Source: Clostridium sp. 'White wine YQ'
GTDB taxonomy: Bacteria > Bacillota > Clostridia > Clostridiales > Clostridiaceae
NCBI RefSeq assembly: GCF_028728205.1
Contig: NZ_JAQYUU010000003.1
Span: 62,001-126,000, forward strand
Length of the DNA: 64,000 bases
Direction: 5' to 3'
Of the stretch, positions 26,550 through 35,571 are shown in pieces (position 1 is the stretch's first letter; the number at the start of each line of letters is the position of its first letter). Under the pieces are notes generated by a model. The model worked only from the letters and a program-made list of their open reading frames with translations. It was not told where the DNA came from and did not search any database. Made by a program: the position numbers and the translations under genes.

Positions 26550-27893
26550 ATGATTAATAAAAGCAGTATTAAAGAAGTATTAAGTTTAGCTCTTCCTGCC
26601 GTAGGAGAGATGATTTTATATATGATGATATGGGTTTTTGATACAATGATGGTTGGAAAATATGGAGGAAATCTTTCGGTTAGTTCTGTAGGATTATCTT
26701 CAGAAATTATTACTACTTTTTCTAACATACTCATTGCTTCTGGTATATCTATTGGAATAACTTCCTTAGTTGCAAGAAGTATAGGTGCAAAAAAAAGTGA
26801 ACGTGCTGAACAATATGCATCTATAGGCTTCTTGTTAACGCTTATAATAGGATTTTTTCTTTCATGCATATTTTTCTTTTTCTCAAAAGAGATTCTTACC
26901 TTAGCTGGTGGGAATAATGATGTTATTTCCTTAGGAACCGGATATATGAAGATAGCCTCAATAGGTATTTTTTTTTCAATGTCAATGAATGCTCTTAATG
27001 GTACATTGAGAGGCTCTGGTAATACTAAAACTCCTCTAATTGCATCAATTATAATTAATATAATAAATATTTCTTTAGACTATATACTTATTTGGGGTAG
27101 ATTTGGACTTCCTGAGTTAGGTATAAATGGAGCTGCTACTGCTACTTGTATTGCTCAAATTATAGGATTTGCTTTTATATTCATTTATGTATTTAAATTT
27201 TCTAAAATCAGACCTCGATTTAAATATATTATAGAGCTTCAAGGAACTAAATTTTCCTCTTTAGTCCGTCTATCTATACCTTCTGCACTTCAGGAAAGCG
27301 CCTTCAGTATAAGCAGACTTTTAAGTAATATATTTATTATTTCACTAGGAACTATCTCCTTCGCTTCAAATCAGATTGCCACCACAATAGAATCAATAAG
27401 TTTTATGCCTGGTTGGGGCTTTGCTGTTGCTGCAACAACATTAGTGGGCCATAAAATAGGAGAAGGAAATTATAAAAAAGCTAAGGAATATGCTAACACC
27501 TCTATTTTCTTAGGCGTTATTATAATGCTATTTTGTTCTATGTTGTTTTTAATAATTCCTAATACTCTCATTAACCTTTTCATTACCTCATCAGAAAAAG
27601 AAGTTATCACCTTAGGAACTTACTGTTTAATGATTGCTTCAATAGAACAACCCTTCATGGGCATATCCATGATTGTAGGGGGTGCATTAAAAGGCATTGG
27701 AGATACTAAAACTCCTTTTAAAGTCGCAATGTTTTCCTCTTGGGTTATAAGATTACCTCTAATGTATGCTGCTATTTATTTGTTTAGACTCCCAGTTACT
27801 TTTGTCTGGATTATAACTTCAATTCAATGGGCAATAGATGGAACTCTAGTTTATACTTTATATAAAAGAAAATTCAACAAATTATCTGCTTAA
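26550..27893 (+). CDS. MATE family multidrug efflux protein
   Basis: A 447-residue transporter with twelve predicted membrane segments in two repeated halves, each with the MATE pattern (WVFDTMMVGKYGG near the N-terminus; NQIATTIESISFMPGWGFA at the second half). Also diagnostic is LRGSGNTKTP and its second-half counterpart LKGIGDTKTP. Exports cationic drugs using an ion gradient in known members. ATG after GAGGAG. No regulator gene adjoins. Confidence 0.94.
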   Translation: MINKSSIKEVLSLALPAVGEMILYMMIWVFDTMMVGKYGGNLSVSSVGLSSEIITTFSNILIASGISIGITSLVARSIGAKKSERAEQYASIGFLLTLIIGFFLSCIFFFFSKEILTLAGGNNDVISLGTGYMKIASIGIFFSMSMNALNGTLRGSGNTKTPLIASIIINIINISLDYILIWGRFGLPELGINGAATATCIAQIIGFAFIFIYVFKFSKIRPRFKYIIELQGTKFSSLVRLSIPSALQESAFSISRLLSNIFIISLGTISFASNQIATTIESISFMPGWGFAVAATTLVGHKIGEGNYKKAKEYANTSIFLGVIIMLFCSMLFLIIPNTLINLFITSSEKEVITLGTYCLMIASIEQPFMGISMIVGGALKGIGDTKTPFKVAMFSSWVIRLPLMYAAIYLFRLPVTFVWIITSIQWAIDGTLVYTLYKRKFNKLSA

Positions 27894-28005
27894 TTTTAAC
27901 CTTCATAGGCTCTCCTTGTAATATTAAAGCTTTTTGATTCATAGTATGTGATTAGTAAGTTTATTTTATATAGCCTTAATATGCTATATATAGGAGGAGT
28001 AATTT

Positions 28006-29379
28006 ATGAAAAGTTTGAAGGAAACCTTTGAAACTATAGGTATTAAACAAGTATTAAATTACATCGAAAAAGACCCTGAGAAAAATATTCCCAAGGTATT
28101 AAACTGGGTAGAAAAGCTTGACAAAGGAGATATTTATCGCGGTGCCTATGAGACTATTCGTGAAGGAATCTCTGATACTAATAGCAATTGGAATACACTT
28201 ATTAAAAGCTTTTATACCGATATTAATCCCTCGGTAAGGAAGAAAATTTTTGTTAACTTTATAGTGAAATCTGCAATCCTAGGGACTGAGCGAAGAGAAT
28301 CACTAAAAGCAAAATATGATTGCAATATTCCTTGGGATATATTAATGGACCCAACCTCTGCATGTAACTTAAAGTGTATTGGCTGCTGGGCTTCAGAATA
28401 TGGTAATAAGCTATCTATGGATATTGATACACTTGATAAAATTATTTGCCAGGGTAAAGAACTTGGAATATATATGTACATTTATTCCGGTGGTGAACCC
28501 TTAGTTAGAAAGAAGGATATCATATCTCTTTGCGAGAAACATGATGATTGTATTTTCTTAGCTTTTACAAATGGAACTCTAATAGATGAAGAATTTTCAA
28601 ATGAGATGCTTAGAGTCTGCAACTTTATACCAGCTATAAGTGTTGAGGGCTTTGAAGCAGAAACAGATATGCGTAGAGGCAAGGGAACTTATAAGGCTGT
28701 TATTGATGCAATGGACTTATTAAAAGCTAAACAATTACCTTTTGGTTTTTCAACTTGCTACCATAGCAAAAATACTGATGTTGTTGGCTCAGAAGAATAC
28801 TTAGATCTAATGATAGAAAAAGGGGCTAAGTTTGGTTGGTACTTCACTTATATGCCAGTAGGGGTTAACTCACCTACTAATCTTATGGTTTCAAATACTC
28901 AAAGAGAATTTATGTATAATAGAATCAGAAAATTCAGGGAAGAAAAACCCGTATTTACTATGGACTTCTGGAATGATGGTGAATATGTTGATGGTTGTAT
29001 AGCTGGTGGAAAATGTTATATGCACATTAACGCTAATGGAGATGTTGAACCCTGTGCTTTTATTCACTATTCAAATATTAACATTAAGGAATCTTCTCTT
29101 TTGGATTCATTAAAATCACCTCTTTTTATGGAGTATAGAAAAAACCAACCTTTTAACTCTAATCATTTAAGGCCTTGTCCATTACTAGATAACCCTGATT
29201 ACTTAAAAGAAATGGTTCATAACTCAAGAGCTAAGTCCACTGACTTAATGGAACCTGAAAATGTAGATTTTCTTACTTCAAAGTGCACTGAAACCTCAAA
29301 AAGATGGGCATTAACTTCTGATGAACTTTGGAAAACTTCCCAAATAAAGAAGTGTGAAAAATGTAATAGATGCAGTTAA
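28006..29379 (+). CDS. Radical SAM protein with SPASM-like C-terminus
   Basis: A 457-residue radical-SAM enzyme. The cluster motif is CNLKCIGC (around residue 119), followed by the SAM-binding YSGGEP. The C-terminal half has CIAGGKCYMHINANGDVEPC, characteristic of SPASM/twitch auxiliary cluster domains, and later CP and a final CEKCNRCS. The first 100 residues are a helical extension not part of the core. No precursor peptide or other substrate gene is evident nearby, so the substrate is unknown. GGAGGAG precedes the ATG. Confidence 0.88.
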   Translation: MKSLKETFETIGIKQVLNYIEKDPEKNIPKVLNWVEKLDKGDIYRGAYETIREGISDTNSNWNTLIKSFYTDINPSVRKKIFVNFIVKSAILGTERRESLKAKYDCNIPWDILMDPTSACNLKCIGCWASEYGNKLSMDIDTLDKIICQGKELGIYMYIYSGGEPLVRKKDIISLCEKHDDCIFLAFTNGTLIDEEFSNEMLRVCNFIPAISVEGFEAETDMRRGKGTYKAVIDAMDLLKAKQLPFGFSTCYHSKNTDVVGSEEYLDLMIEKGAKFGWYFTYMPVGVNSPTNLMVSNTQREFMYNRIRKFREEKPVFTMDFWNDGEYVDGCIAGGKCYMHINANGDVEPCAFIHYSNINIKESSLLDSLKSPLFMEYRKNQPFNSNHLRPCPLLDNPDYLKEMVHNSRAKSTDLMEPENVDFLTSKCTETSKRWALTSDELWKTSQIKKCEKCNRCS

Positions 29380-29385
29380 TTATAA

Positions 29386-29419
29386 AAGGTGTTTCCAAAA
29401 CTTATTTGGTAAACACCTT
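29386..29419. terminator. Terminator between radical SAM gene and ABC permease
   Basis: Arms AAGGTGTTT and AAACACCTT with an inner ACC/GGT extension, between converging genes. Confidence 0.8.
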
Positions 29420-29428
29420 AAATTATTA

Positions 29429-31084
29429 TTATTCTATTCTTTCCAGTCTTAAAGTTGCTTTATTAACTAATATCTTGTAACTAATTACGATTCCTATAAT
29501 TAATGCTATTGCAACAATACTTATTCCAAATAAATTCGATACTGTAAGTGAACCTGCTACATAAAGTATTATTGAAACTATAATTATTAACAAAGTAACT
29601 CCCATTGTTTTAAGAACATTTAAGTTATTCTTTACTGCTTGCTGTTCACTTTCCCATTCTAGCTTAGGTGCATAAGTATCAATTATTACACCTAAGATAC
29701 AAATAAGTGTAATTACTATCTCTCCACCTAGAAAAGCTCCAATAACTACAAGTATATTCGCTTTAAATATAACTAATCCTAAAGCGCAAATTAAGTTTGT
29801 TATACTACTTAATAAAATAGCAACATAGACCTTTGCTAATAGTTGAGTCTTCTTTGTGGTAGGCAAATACTTTGTAACAAATATTTCTTGTCCTTCTCTA
29901 GATATAGCAGTTGATGCTATAGCATTAGTACTTACAAAGAAAGCCATGATTCCTGTGTATCCAGCCAATATTATCAAAGAAACACCAGTGCTAGATATTA
30001 ATTTAATGACTTCCTCCATTCCATTTGATGCTCCTCCAAGAAAAGGAATTACCAAAACTATAATTGGCAATACCAAAGTACTAATACAGTTAATAACATA
30101 AGATGGAGTTCTAAGCAATACTTTAACTTCTCTCTTCATCCAAGTGACTAACTGAGAATTTTCCTTAAGCAAATTTTCTTTTTGTTTGCTAGATAAATTC
30201 TTTTTATTTGAGTTAGACTCTGATATTCCTACTACACCTTTAATATATAGAGTATCTGCTAGTTTATATAAGACAATCATAACAATAGCAATAACTAGTA
30301 CTAATAGCCCTATATTAATTAAGCCTTTTCCAGTAGAGCTTTCTGTTAATGCATAAGTAGAAAACTTTACATTAAAAAATATAGTGGTCATTCTATCAAA
30401 AATTGATCCCTGTCCAAATATAGATTGAATATCCTGCGGATTATCAACTTTAAACCCATTCCCCATTCTTTGCATTATAACATTAATACCTAGACCTAAT
30501 ATTATACCAAAGAAACCAACTATAACCTTGAATGCATCCTTGTGTTTAGATAAATTAGTGAATCTCATTAGTACAAAGCTAAGAATAGTTCCGTATGCTA
30601 TTGGAATTATAGGTAAAGTCAAGAATACTACTATAGAGTACAAATAATATATAATTCCTGCTCCGCTTATTACCCCATAAGTAAGTACTGCGGGAACAAT
30701 ACATGCTAATATTATATATTCATAGAATAATAAAGTTAAAAATTTTCCTATTACTATGTGCGATGGCTTTATTGGTAACGGCAATAACCACTCTACATCT
30801 TGAGAAAAATAAAATATGCTTATTATTCCGGTTATACCAAATATGAATACTACAGTGGAAGCTGCATTAAATAATGTCCCTAAAATCAATTCTTTTTGAT
30901 TTAATTGTACTAAAGGTTCATATATAGCTGATACTAGAATAGTAATAGGCACTGCTATACTAACTAAAAGTATAAGTATAGCAATTACAGTTACTACTTT
31001 TTGACCTGTCCCTTTTAAACTTGCAGTAAGTCCATGAAGAAAGTTTTTAAGAAAAAATTTAGTTAATATCCAAAGCTTATTCAT
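29429..31084 (-). CDS. ABC-2 type exporter permease
   Basis: A 551-residue membrane protein with about twelve hydrophobic segments in two halves, separated by a charged loop rich in Lys/Asn/Gln near residues 280-310. The pattern WLLPLPIKPSHIVIGKF after the third segment is typical of clostridial and lactobacillar ABC-2 exporter subunits. Its start overlaps the end of the ATPase gene by eight bases, so they form one exporter. Substrate unknown. Confidence 0.87.
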   Translation of the reverse strand: MNKLWILTKFFLKNFLHGLTASLKGTGQKVVTVIAILILLVSIAVPITILVSAIYEPLVQLNQKELILGTLFNAASTVVFIFGITGIISIFYFSQDVEWLLPLPIKPSHIVIGKFLTLLFYEYIILACIVPAVLTYGVISGAGIIYYLYSIVVFLTLPIIPIAYGTILSFVLMRFTNLSKHKDAFKVIVGFFGIILGLGINVIMQRMGNGFKVDNPQDIQSIFGQGSIFDRMTTIFFNVKFSTYALTESSTGKGLINIGLLVLVIAIVMIVLYKLADTLYIKGVVGISESNSNKKNLSSKQKENLLKENSQLVTWMKREVKVLLRTPSYVINCISTLVLPIIVLVIPFLGGASNGMEEVIKLISSTGVSLIILAGYTGIMAFFVSTNAIASTAISREGQEIFVTKYLPTTKKTQLLAKVYVAILLSSITNLICALGLVIFKANILVVIGAFLGGEIVITLICILGVIIDTYAPKLEWESEQQAVKNNLNVLKTMGVTLLIIIVSIILYVAGSLTVSNLFGISIVAIALIIGIVISYKILVNKATLRLERIE

Positions 31085-31802
31085 TTTCAGTCATCTCCAA
31101 GAACATTTTTTCTAAGGATTCATCTACTGCAAATTTGTCTTTAATTTCATCTAAGGTTCCACAGAATAAAATTTTTCCTTTATTTATAATGGCTACCCTA
31201 TCGCATAGTTTTTCTGCCACCTCGAGAACATGAGTTGAGAAAAACACAGTTTTCCCTGATTCAGCATGTTCTTTCATCATCTCTTTTAATATAAATGATG
31301 ATTTTGGATCTAACCCTGTCATAGGCTCATCAAGAATCCAAACTTCTGGATTATGAAGTAATGCCCCCATCAATATTATCTTTTGCCTCATTCCATGAGA
31401 ATAGCTTTGAAGCTTATCACCCAATGCATTCTCCATTGAGAAACGTTTGGATAATTCATCAATCTTAACACTTCTCTCTTTAGAAGGAACATCATAGATA
31501 TCAGCCATAAAATTCAAATATTCTATACCTTTCATCCTAAGAAACATATCAGGATTATCTGGTACATATCCAAAACTTTTTTTATATTCTAATGGCTTAT
31601 CCTTTAAACTTAAACCGTTAATTAATATTTCACCTTTTGTAGCTTCGATGATTCCTGTAATCATCTTAATAGTAGTGGTTTTTCCTGCCCCATTTGGGCC
31701 TAAAAATCCGAATATTTCTCCATCTCTTATTTCAAGGGATATGTCATCTACAGCATTTACTTTTCCATTATAACTTTTAGTTATTCCATTAATCTCAATC
31801 AC
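31077..31802 (-). CDS. ABC transporter ATP-binding protein (ABC-2 exporter)
   Basis: A 241-residue ATPase with Walker A (GPNGAGKTT), a Q-loop region, the signature SHGMRQK, Walker B (VWILDEPMTGLD) and the H-loop (FSTHVLE). The start is the GTG at 31802 (VIEINGITKSYNG) seven bases after GAGGTG, rather than the ATG at 31835. Pairs with the permease downstream. The upstream repeat copy E separates it from spmB. Confidence 0.92.
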   Translation of the reverse strand: MIEINGITKSYNGKVNAVDDISLEIRDGEIFGFLGPNGAGKTTTIKMITGIIEATKGEILINGLSLKDKPLEYKKSFGYVPDNPDMFLRMKGIEYLNFMADIYDVPSKERSVKIDELSKRFSMENALGDKLQSYSHGMRQKIILMGALLHNPEVWILDEPMTGLDPKSSFILKEMMKEHAESGKTVFFSTHVLEVAEKLCDRVAIINKGKILFCGTLDEIKDKFAVDESLEKMFLEMTENE

Positions 31803-31887
31803 TTTTATCACCTCAAATTCATTATAGCTTAGCAATATTAAGAAAGTCTTAATTTTTTCTCAAAATATTAATAAGTGTAAGATTTTA

Positions 31888-31991
31888 TATAGGGTTTTTG
31901 ATAGGAAACTTAACTTATACTTGTTTGAAAATGTCGACTTCTGGACATTTTCAGGCATGAATAAGTTAATAGTTGAACTTAAAACCCTATA
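31888..31991 (+). repeat. Palindromic miniature element, long form (copy E)
   Basis: 104 bases, with perfect 11-bp terminal inverted repeats TATAGGGTTTT and AAAACCCTATA. Inside are GGAAACTTAACTTATAC, the hairpin GAAAATGTC / GACATTTTC and CAGGCATGAATAAG. Its right end supplies the last bases and stop codon (31987-31989) of spmB. Confidence 0.93.
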
Positions 31992-32508
31992 ACAATATTT
32001 TCACCATAAGAATAGATAATATAATTGCAGTTATATCTGCCATAACTGCCGCCCATAAAGTATGTCTTATTTTTTTAATTTTAACTGCTCCGTAGTATAC
32101 AGTAATGGTATAGAATATTGTTTCTGTAGTTCCCATAAGTACAGAAGCTACTAAGCCTATATAAGTATCCGCCCCGTAATTTTTTATAATGTCAGTAAAC
32201 ACCCCTACAGCTCCACTTCCTGATAAAGGTTTTATTAGTACTAATGGCAGTATCTCTTTAGGCAATCCTATTAATGAAGTAATAGGTGACAATATAAAAT
32301 TAAGTATATCTAACAACCCTGCTTGTCTAAATATATTAACCCCTATAATCATGGCTAATAGATATGGAAATATCCTCATGCACACCTTTGCCCCGTCTTT
32401 GGCTCCTTCCACAAACCACTCGTAAACTTTTTTTCCACTTACCATGCCGTAAGTTATTATAATAAAAAATATTATCGGAATTATGCTTAAACTCAAATAT
32501 TTAATCAT
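31987..32508 (-). CDS. spmB: Spore maturation protein B
   Basis: A 173-residue membrane protein with several hydrophobic segments, needed with SpmA for spore core dehydration and heat resistance in Bacillus and Clostridium. Recognisable by the Gate-domain pattern EGAKDGAKVCMRIFPYL and LIKPLSGSGAVGVFTDI. It begins nine bases after spmA. The TAG stop codon lies within the terminal repeat of element E, so the C-terminus (KILL) was probably set by the insertion. Confidence 0.93.
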   Translation of the reverse strand: MIKYLSLSIIPIIFFIIITYGMVSGKKVYEWFVEGAKDGAKVCMRIFPYLLAMIIGVNIFRQAGLLDILNFILSPITSLIGLPKEILPLVLIKPLSGSGAVGVFTDIIKNYGADTYIGLVASVLMGTTETIFYTITVYYGAVKIKKIRHTLWAAVMADITAIILSILMVKILL

Positions 32509-32517
32509 GTTTCCCTC

Positions 32518-33093
32518 CTAAAAATACCTTTGAAGTATTTTTGAAGCAACAACACCAACAATAGCTGCTCCTCCAGTTGCGACCATAGCTGGTATTATTA
32601 TTATGGCTGGATTTTTTGAATCACAGGCCGCTCTTATAGATATAATTGTAGATGGAATAAGCTGAATGCATGCAGCATTTAATACTAAGAACAATGCCAT
32701 GTCATTAGAAGCTTTAGACTTATCTTTATTTAACCTTTGCATCTCTTCCATTGCTTTTATTCCAAAAGGGGTCGCAGCATTTGATAATCCAAACATATTT
32801 GCTGTTATGTTCATGACTATGGCTCCTAAAGCCTTTTCATCCTTGGCAGCATCCTTAAATATAATTCTTAGTATTGGCCTTAGTACCTTTGCTAATTTTT
32901 CTGTTAATCCGCTTTTTTCTGCCACCTTCATTACCCCACACCAAAAGCACATCATTCCTACAAGTCCAATAATAAGCTCAACAGATGCGCCAGAAGAATC
33001 TACTATCCCTTTACTTATTTCTGCACCTTTGCCTGTAATAAGTCCTACTATAATTCCTAAAGCAATCATAAAAAACCAAATATAATTTATCAT
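32518..33093 (-). CDS. spmA: Spore maturation protein A
   Basis: A 191-residue membrane protein, first gene of the spmAB pair. Gate-domain features include GLVGMMCFWCGVMKVAEKSG and NAATPFGIKAMEEMQRLN. GAGGTG precedes the ATG at 33093, favoured over the ATG four codons upstream. Expressed in sporulation in relatives; made in the mother-cell or forespore membrane. Confidence 0.93.
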   Translation of the reverse strand: MINYIWFFMIALGIIVGLITGKGAEISKGIVDSSGASVELIIGLVGMMCFWCGVMKVAEKSGLTEKLAKVLRPILRIIFKDAAKDEKALGAIVMNITANMFGLSNAATPFGIKAMEEMQRLNKDKSKASNDMALFLVLNAACIQLIPSTIISIRAACDSKNPAIIIIPAMVATGGAAIVGVVASKILQRYF

Positions 33094-33251
33094 TTTACAC
33101 CTCATTTACTTAAATATTCTTATTTATGATAATCTGATAAAATATATGCCTTGAAGCCTTAGTTAATACGTGATAGGATTTAATTATAGATTAAAGATGC
33201 ATAATCTATATTACTTTAAGCTAGATTATTAAATATCAAGGAGACTTATTT

Positions 33252-33434
33252 ATGGAAGAAATTAAGTTAAAATTAGCACAACAAGAGGTTGATGAAGCTT
33301 TAGCAACTGTTGAGTCTATGGAACAAGTAATTGATGGAGAAAACTCAAAAGAATTATTAAAAGAAAAGTTCTTTACTCTTTCTCAAAAAGTACAAGAATT
33401 AGAAAACTTATTAAAGACTGAAGGAATACTATAA
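33252..33434 (+). CDS. Small coiled-coil hypothetical protein
   Basis: A 60-residue, almost entirely helical and acidic protein with heptad-like leucines (KLKLAQQEVDEAL, then QKVQELENLLK). No cysteines or signal peptide. AAGGAG lies before the ATG and a strong terminator follows, so it is a stand-alone small gene. I do not recognise its family; a protein-protein interaction role is a guess. Confidence 0.75.
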   Translation: MEEIKLKLAQQEVDEALATVESMEQVIDGENSKELLKEKFFTLSQKVQELENLLKTEGIL

Positions 33435-33464
33435 AATTTCAATAGAATACTCTATTAAGCAGTA

Positions 33465-33506
33465 AATTACCCATAAAATCATTTTTTTGATTTTATGGGT
33501 AATTTA
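33465..33506 (+). terminator. Terminator after the 60-aa gene
   Basis: Perfect 18-bp arms (AAATTACCCATAAAATCA and its complement) with a 6-base T loop. Confidence 0.85.
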
Positions 33507-33526
33507 TTTGTAATCCATTATTAAAT

Positions 33527-34207
33527 TTAGTAAACTCTATACTTATTTCCATTAGCTCTTAAGAACTCCCTATGTTTCTTATATTCTCCATCAAAAGTTT
33601 CAACCAATGTCCAGAAATTCTTTGAATGATTCATCTCCTTTAGATGACAAAGTTCATGAATCATAACATAGTTTATTACTTCCTCTGGCATCATTATAAG
33701 CCTATAGTTCAAATTAATATTCCCCTTAGATGAACAGCTTCCCCATCTAGTATTTACATCTTTAACTCTTACATCATTAAATTTAAAACCTAGCGTTTCT
33801 GCTTTTTCTTCTAACATCTTGGATAAATAAGCTTTTCCAATCTTCTTATACCATTCAATTAAAAGATTTTTTATAGTTGTCTCTTTATTTTTTTCTTCAT
33901 TAAAAATAAATAATTCTATTTCATTCCCCGTATATTTCAATCTATTATTAGGCTCGTATATATATTGAAGCTTTATAGGAACCTTTTCACCTAATAGAAA
34001 TACATACCCTTTTTCTAAAACACCTTTTTCTCTTGATGCTTTAGCTTCAAGCAGCTTCCTTTCTATAAAGGTCTTATTTATATTAACTACCTCTTCAATA
34101 TATTTTTTTGTAGCATATTTGGGTGCAAGTACAATTATCTCATTTTCCTCTGATATTTTTATAGCAATTTTCTTTCTTCTACTATTTCTTACAATCTTAT
34201 AATCCAT
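33527..34207 (-). CDS. YgjP/DUF45-like metal-dependent hydrolase
   Basis: A 226-residue protein of the YgjP (WLM-like) zinc metallopeptidase family. The zinc motif is HELCHLKEMNHSKNFW: the HExxH-type core is HELCH with a third histidine in NHS. Upstream WGSCSSKGNINLNYRL is also a family signature. Probable cytoplasmic protease or hydrolase; substrate not established. ATG preceded by AAGGAT. Single gene with flanking terminators. Confidence 0.9.
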   Translation of the reverse strand: MDYKIVRNSRRKKIAIKISEENEIIVLAPKYATKKYIEEVVNINKTFIERKLLEAKASREKGVLEKGYVFLLGEKVPIKLQYIYEPNNRLKYTGNEIELFIFNEEKNKETTIKNLLIEWYKKIGKAYLSKMLEEKAETLGFKFNDVRVKDVNTRWGSCSSKGNINLNYRLIMMPEEVINYVMIHELCHLKEMNHSKNFWTLVETFDGEYKKHREFLRANGNKYRVY

Positions 34208-34228
34208 ATATTTAATCCTTAAAAATAA

Positions 34229-34261
34229 GTAGACTTATCATATTCATAATGATAAGTCTAC
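34229..34261. terminator. Terminator downstream of ccpA
   Basis: Arms GTAGACTTATCA and TGATAAGTCTAC, located after ccpA and just before the YgjP-like start. Confidence 0.75.
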
Positions 34262-34287
34262 CTTAATTTTCACATGAAATTCAAAAA

Positions 34288-35301
<1,014 letters not shown>

Positions 35302-35351
35302 TCACTTATTTATTTCAGCTTTATAATTAACAATATGAAATTCACAGTCTC

Positions 35352-35365
35352 ATAAAACGTTTTCC
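35352..35365 (-). promoter_or_regulatory. Candidate cre site 2 at ccpA promoter
   Basis: GGAAAACGTTTTAT on the minus strand (12 of 14 positions of the cre consensus). It lies at about +10, so a bound CcpA would block elongation. Confidence 0.5.
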
Positions 35366-35372
35366 TACTCTA

Positions 35373-35401
35373 ATTATACGAAATGCAATTTGCGTTTTCA
35401 A
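35373..35401 (-). promoter_or_regulatory. Sigma-A promoter of ccpA
   Basis: Minus-strand TTGAAA and TATAAT separated by 17 bases. The cre-like site at 35387-35400 overlaps the -35 box. Confidence 0.8.
35387..35400 (-). promoter_or_regulatory. Candidate cre site 1 at ccpA promoter
   Basis: TGAAAACGCAAATT on the minus strand matches cre (TGWAARCGYTWNCW) at 12 of 14 positions. Overlaps the -35 region. Confidence 0.5.
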
Positions 35402-35442
35402 TTGTTTTCATAACATAATTATCATTTTAACAATAATAAATA

Positions 35443-35481
35443 AAAAATCAACCCTTATTTTTATATTTGAGGTTGATTTTT
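35443..35481. terminator. Terminator between ileS and ccpA
   Basis: Arms AAAAATCAACC and GGTTGATTTTT with T- and A-runs on both sides. Confidence 0.75.
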
Positions 35482-35512
35482 CTACACATTATACGTTTGC
35501 ATTAATTTAATT

Positions 35513-35547
35513 ATTAAGGAATTGGAAATACCTTCCCAATTCCTTAA
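35513..35547 (-). terminator. Terminator downstream of ileS
   Basis: Arms TTAAGGAATTGG and CCAATTCCTTAA immediately after the ileS stop. The T-run is weak, so the hairpin at 35443-35481 may act as backup. Confidence 0.65.
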
Positions 35548-35571
35548 GTTTCTTTAACATTTAATCTTTAC

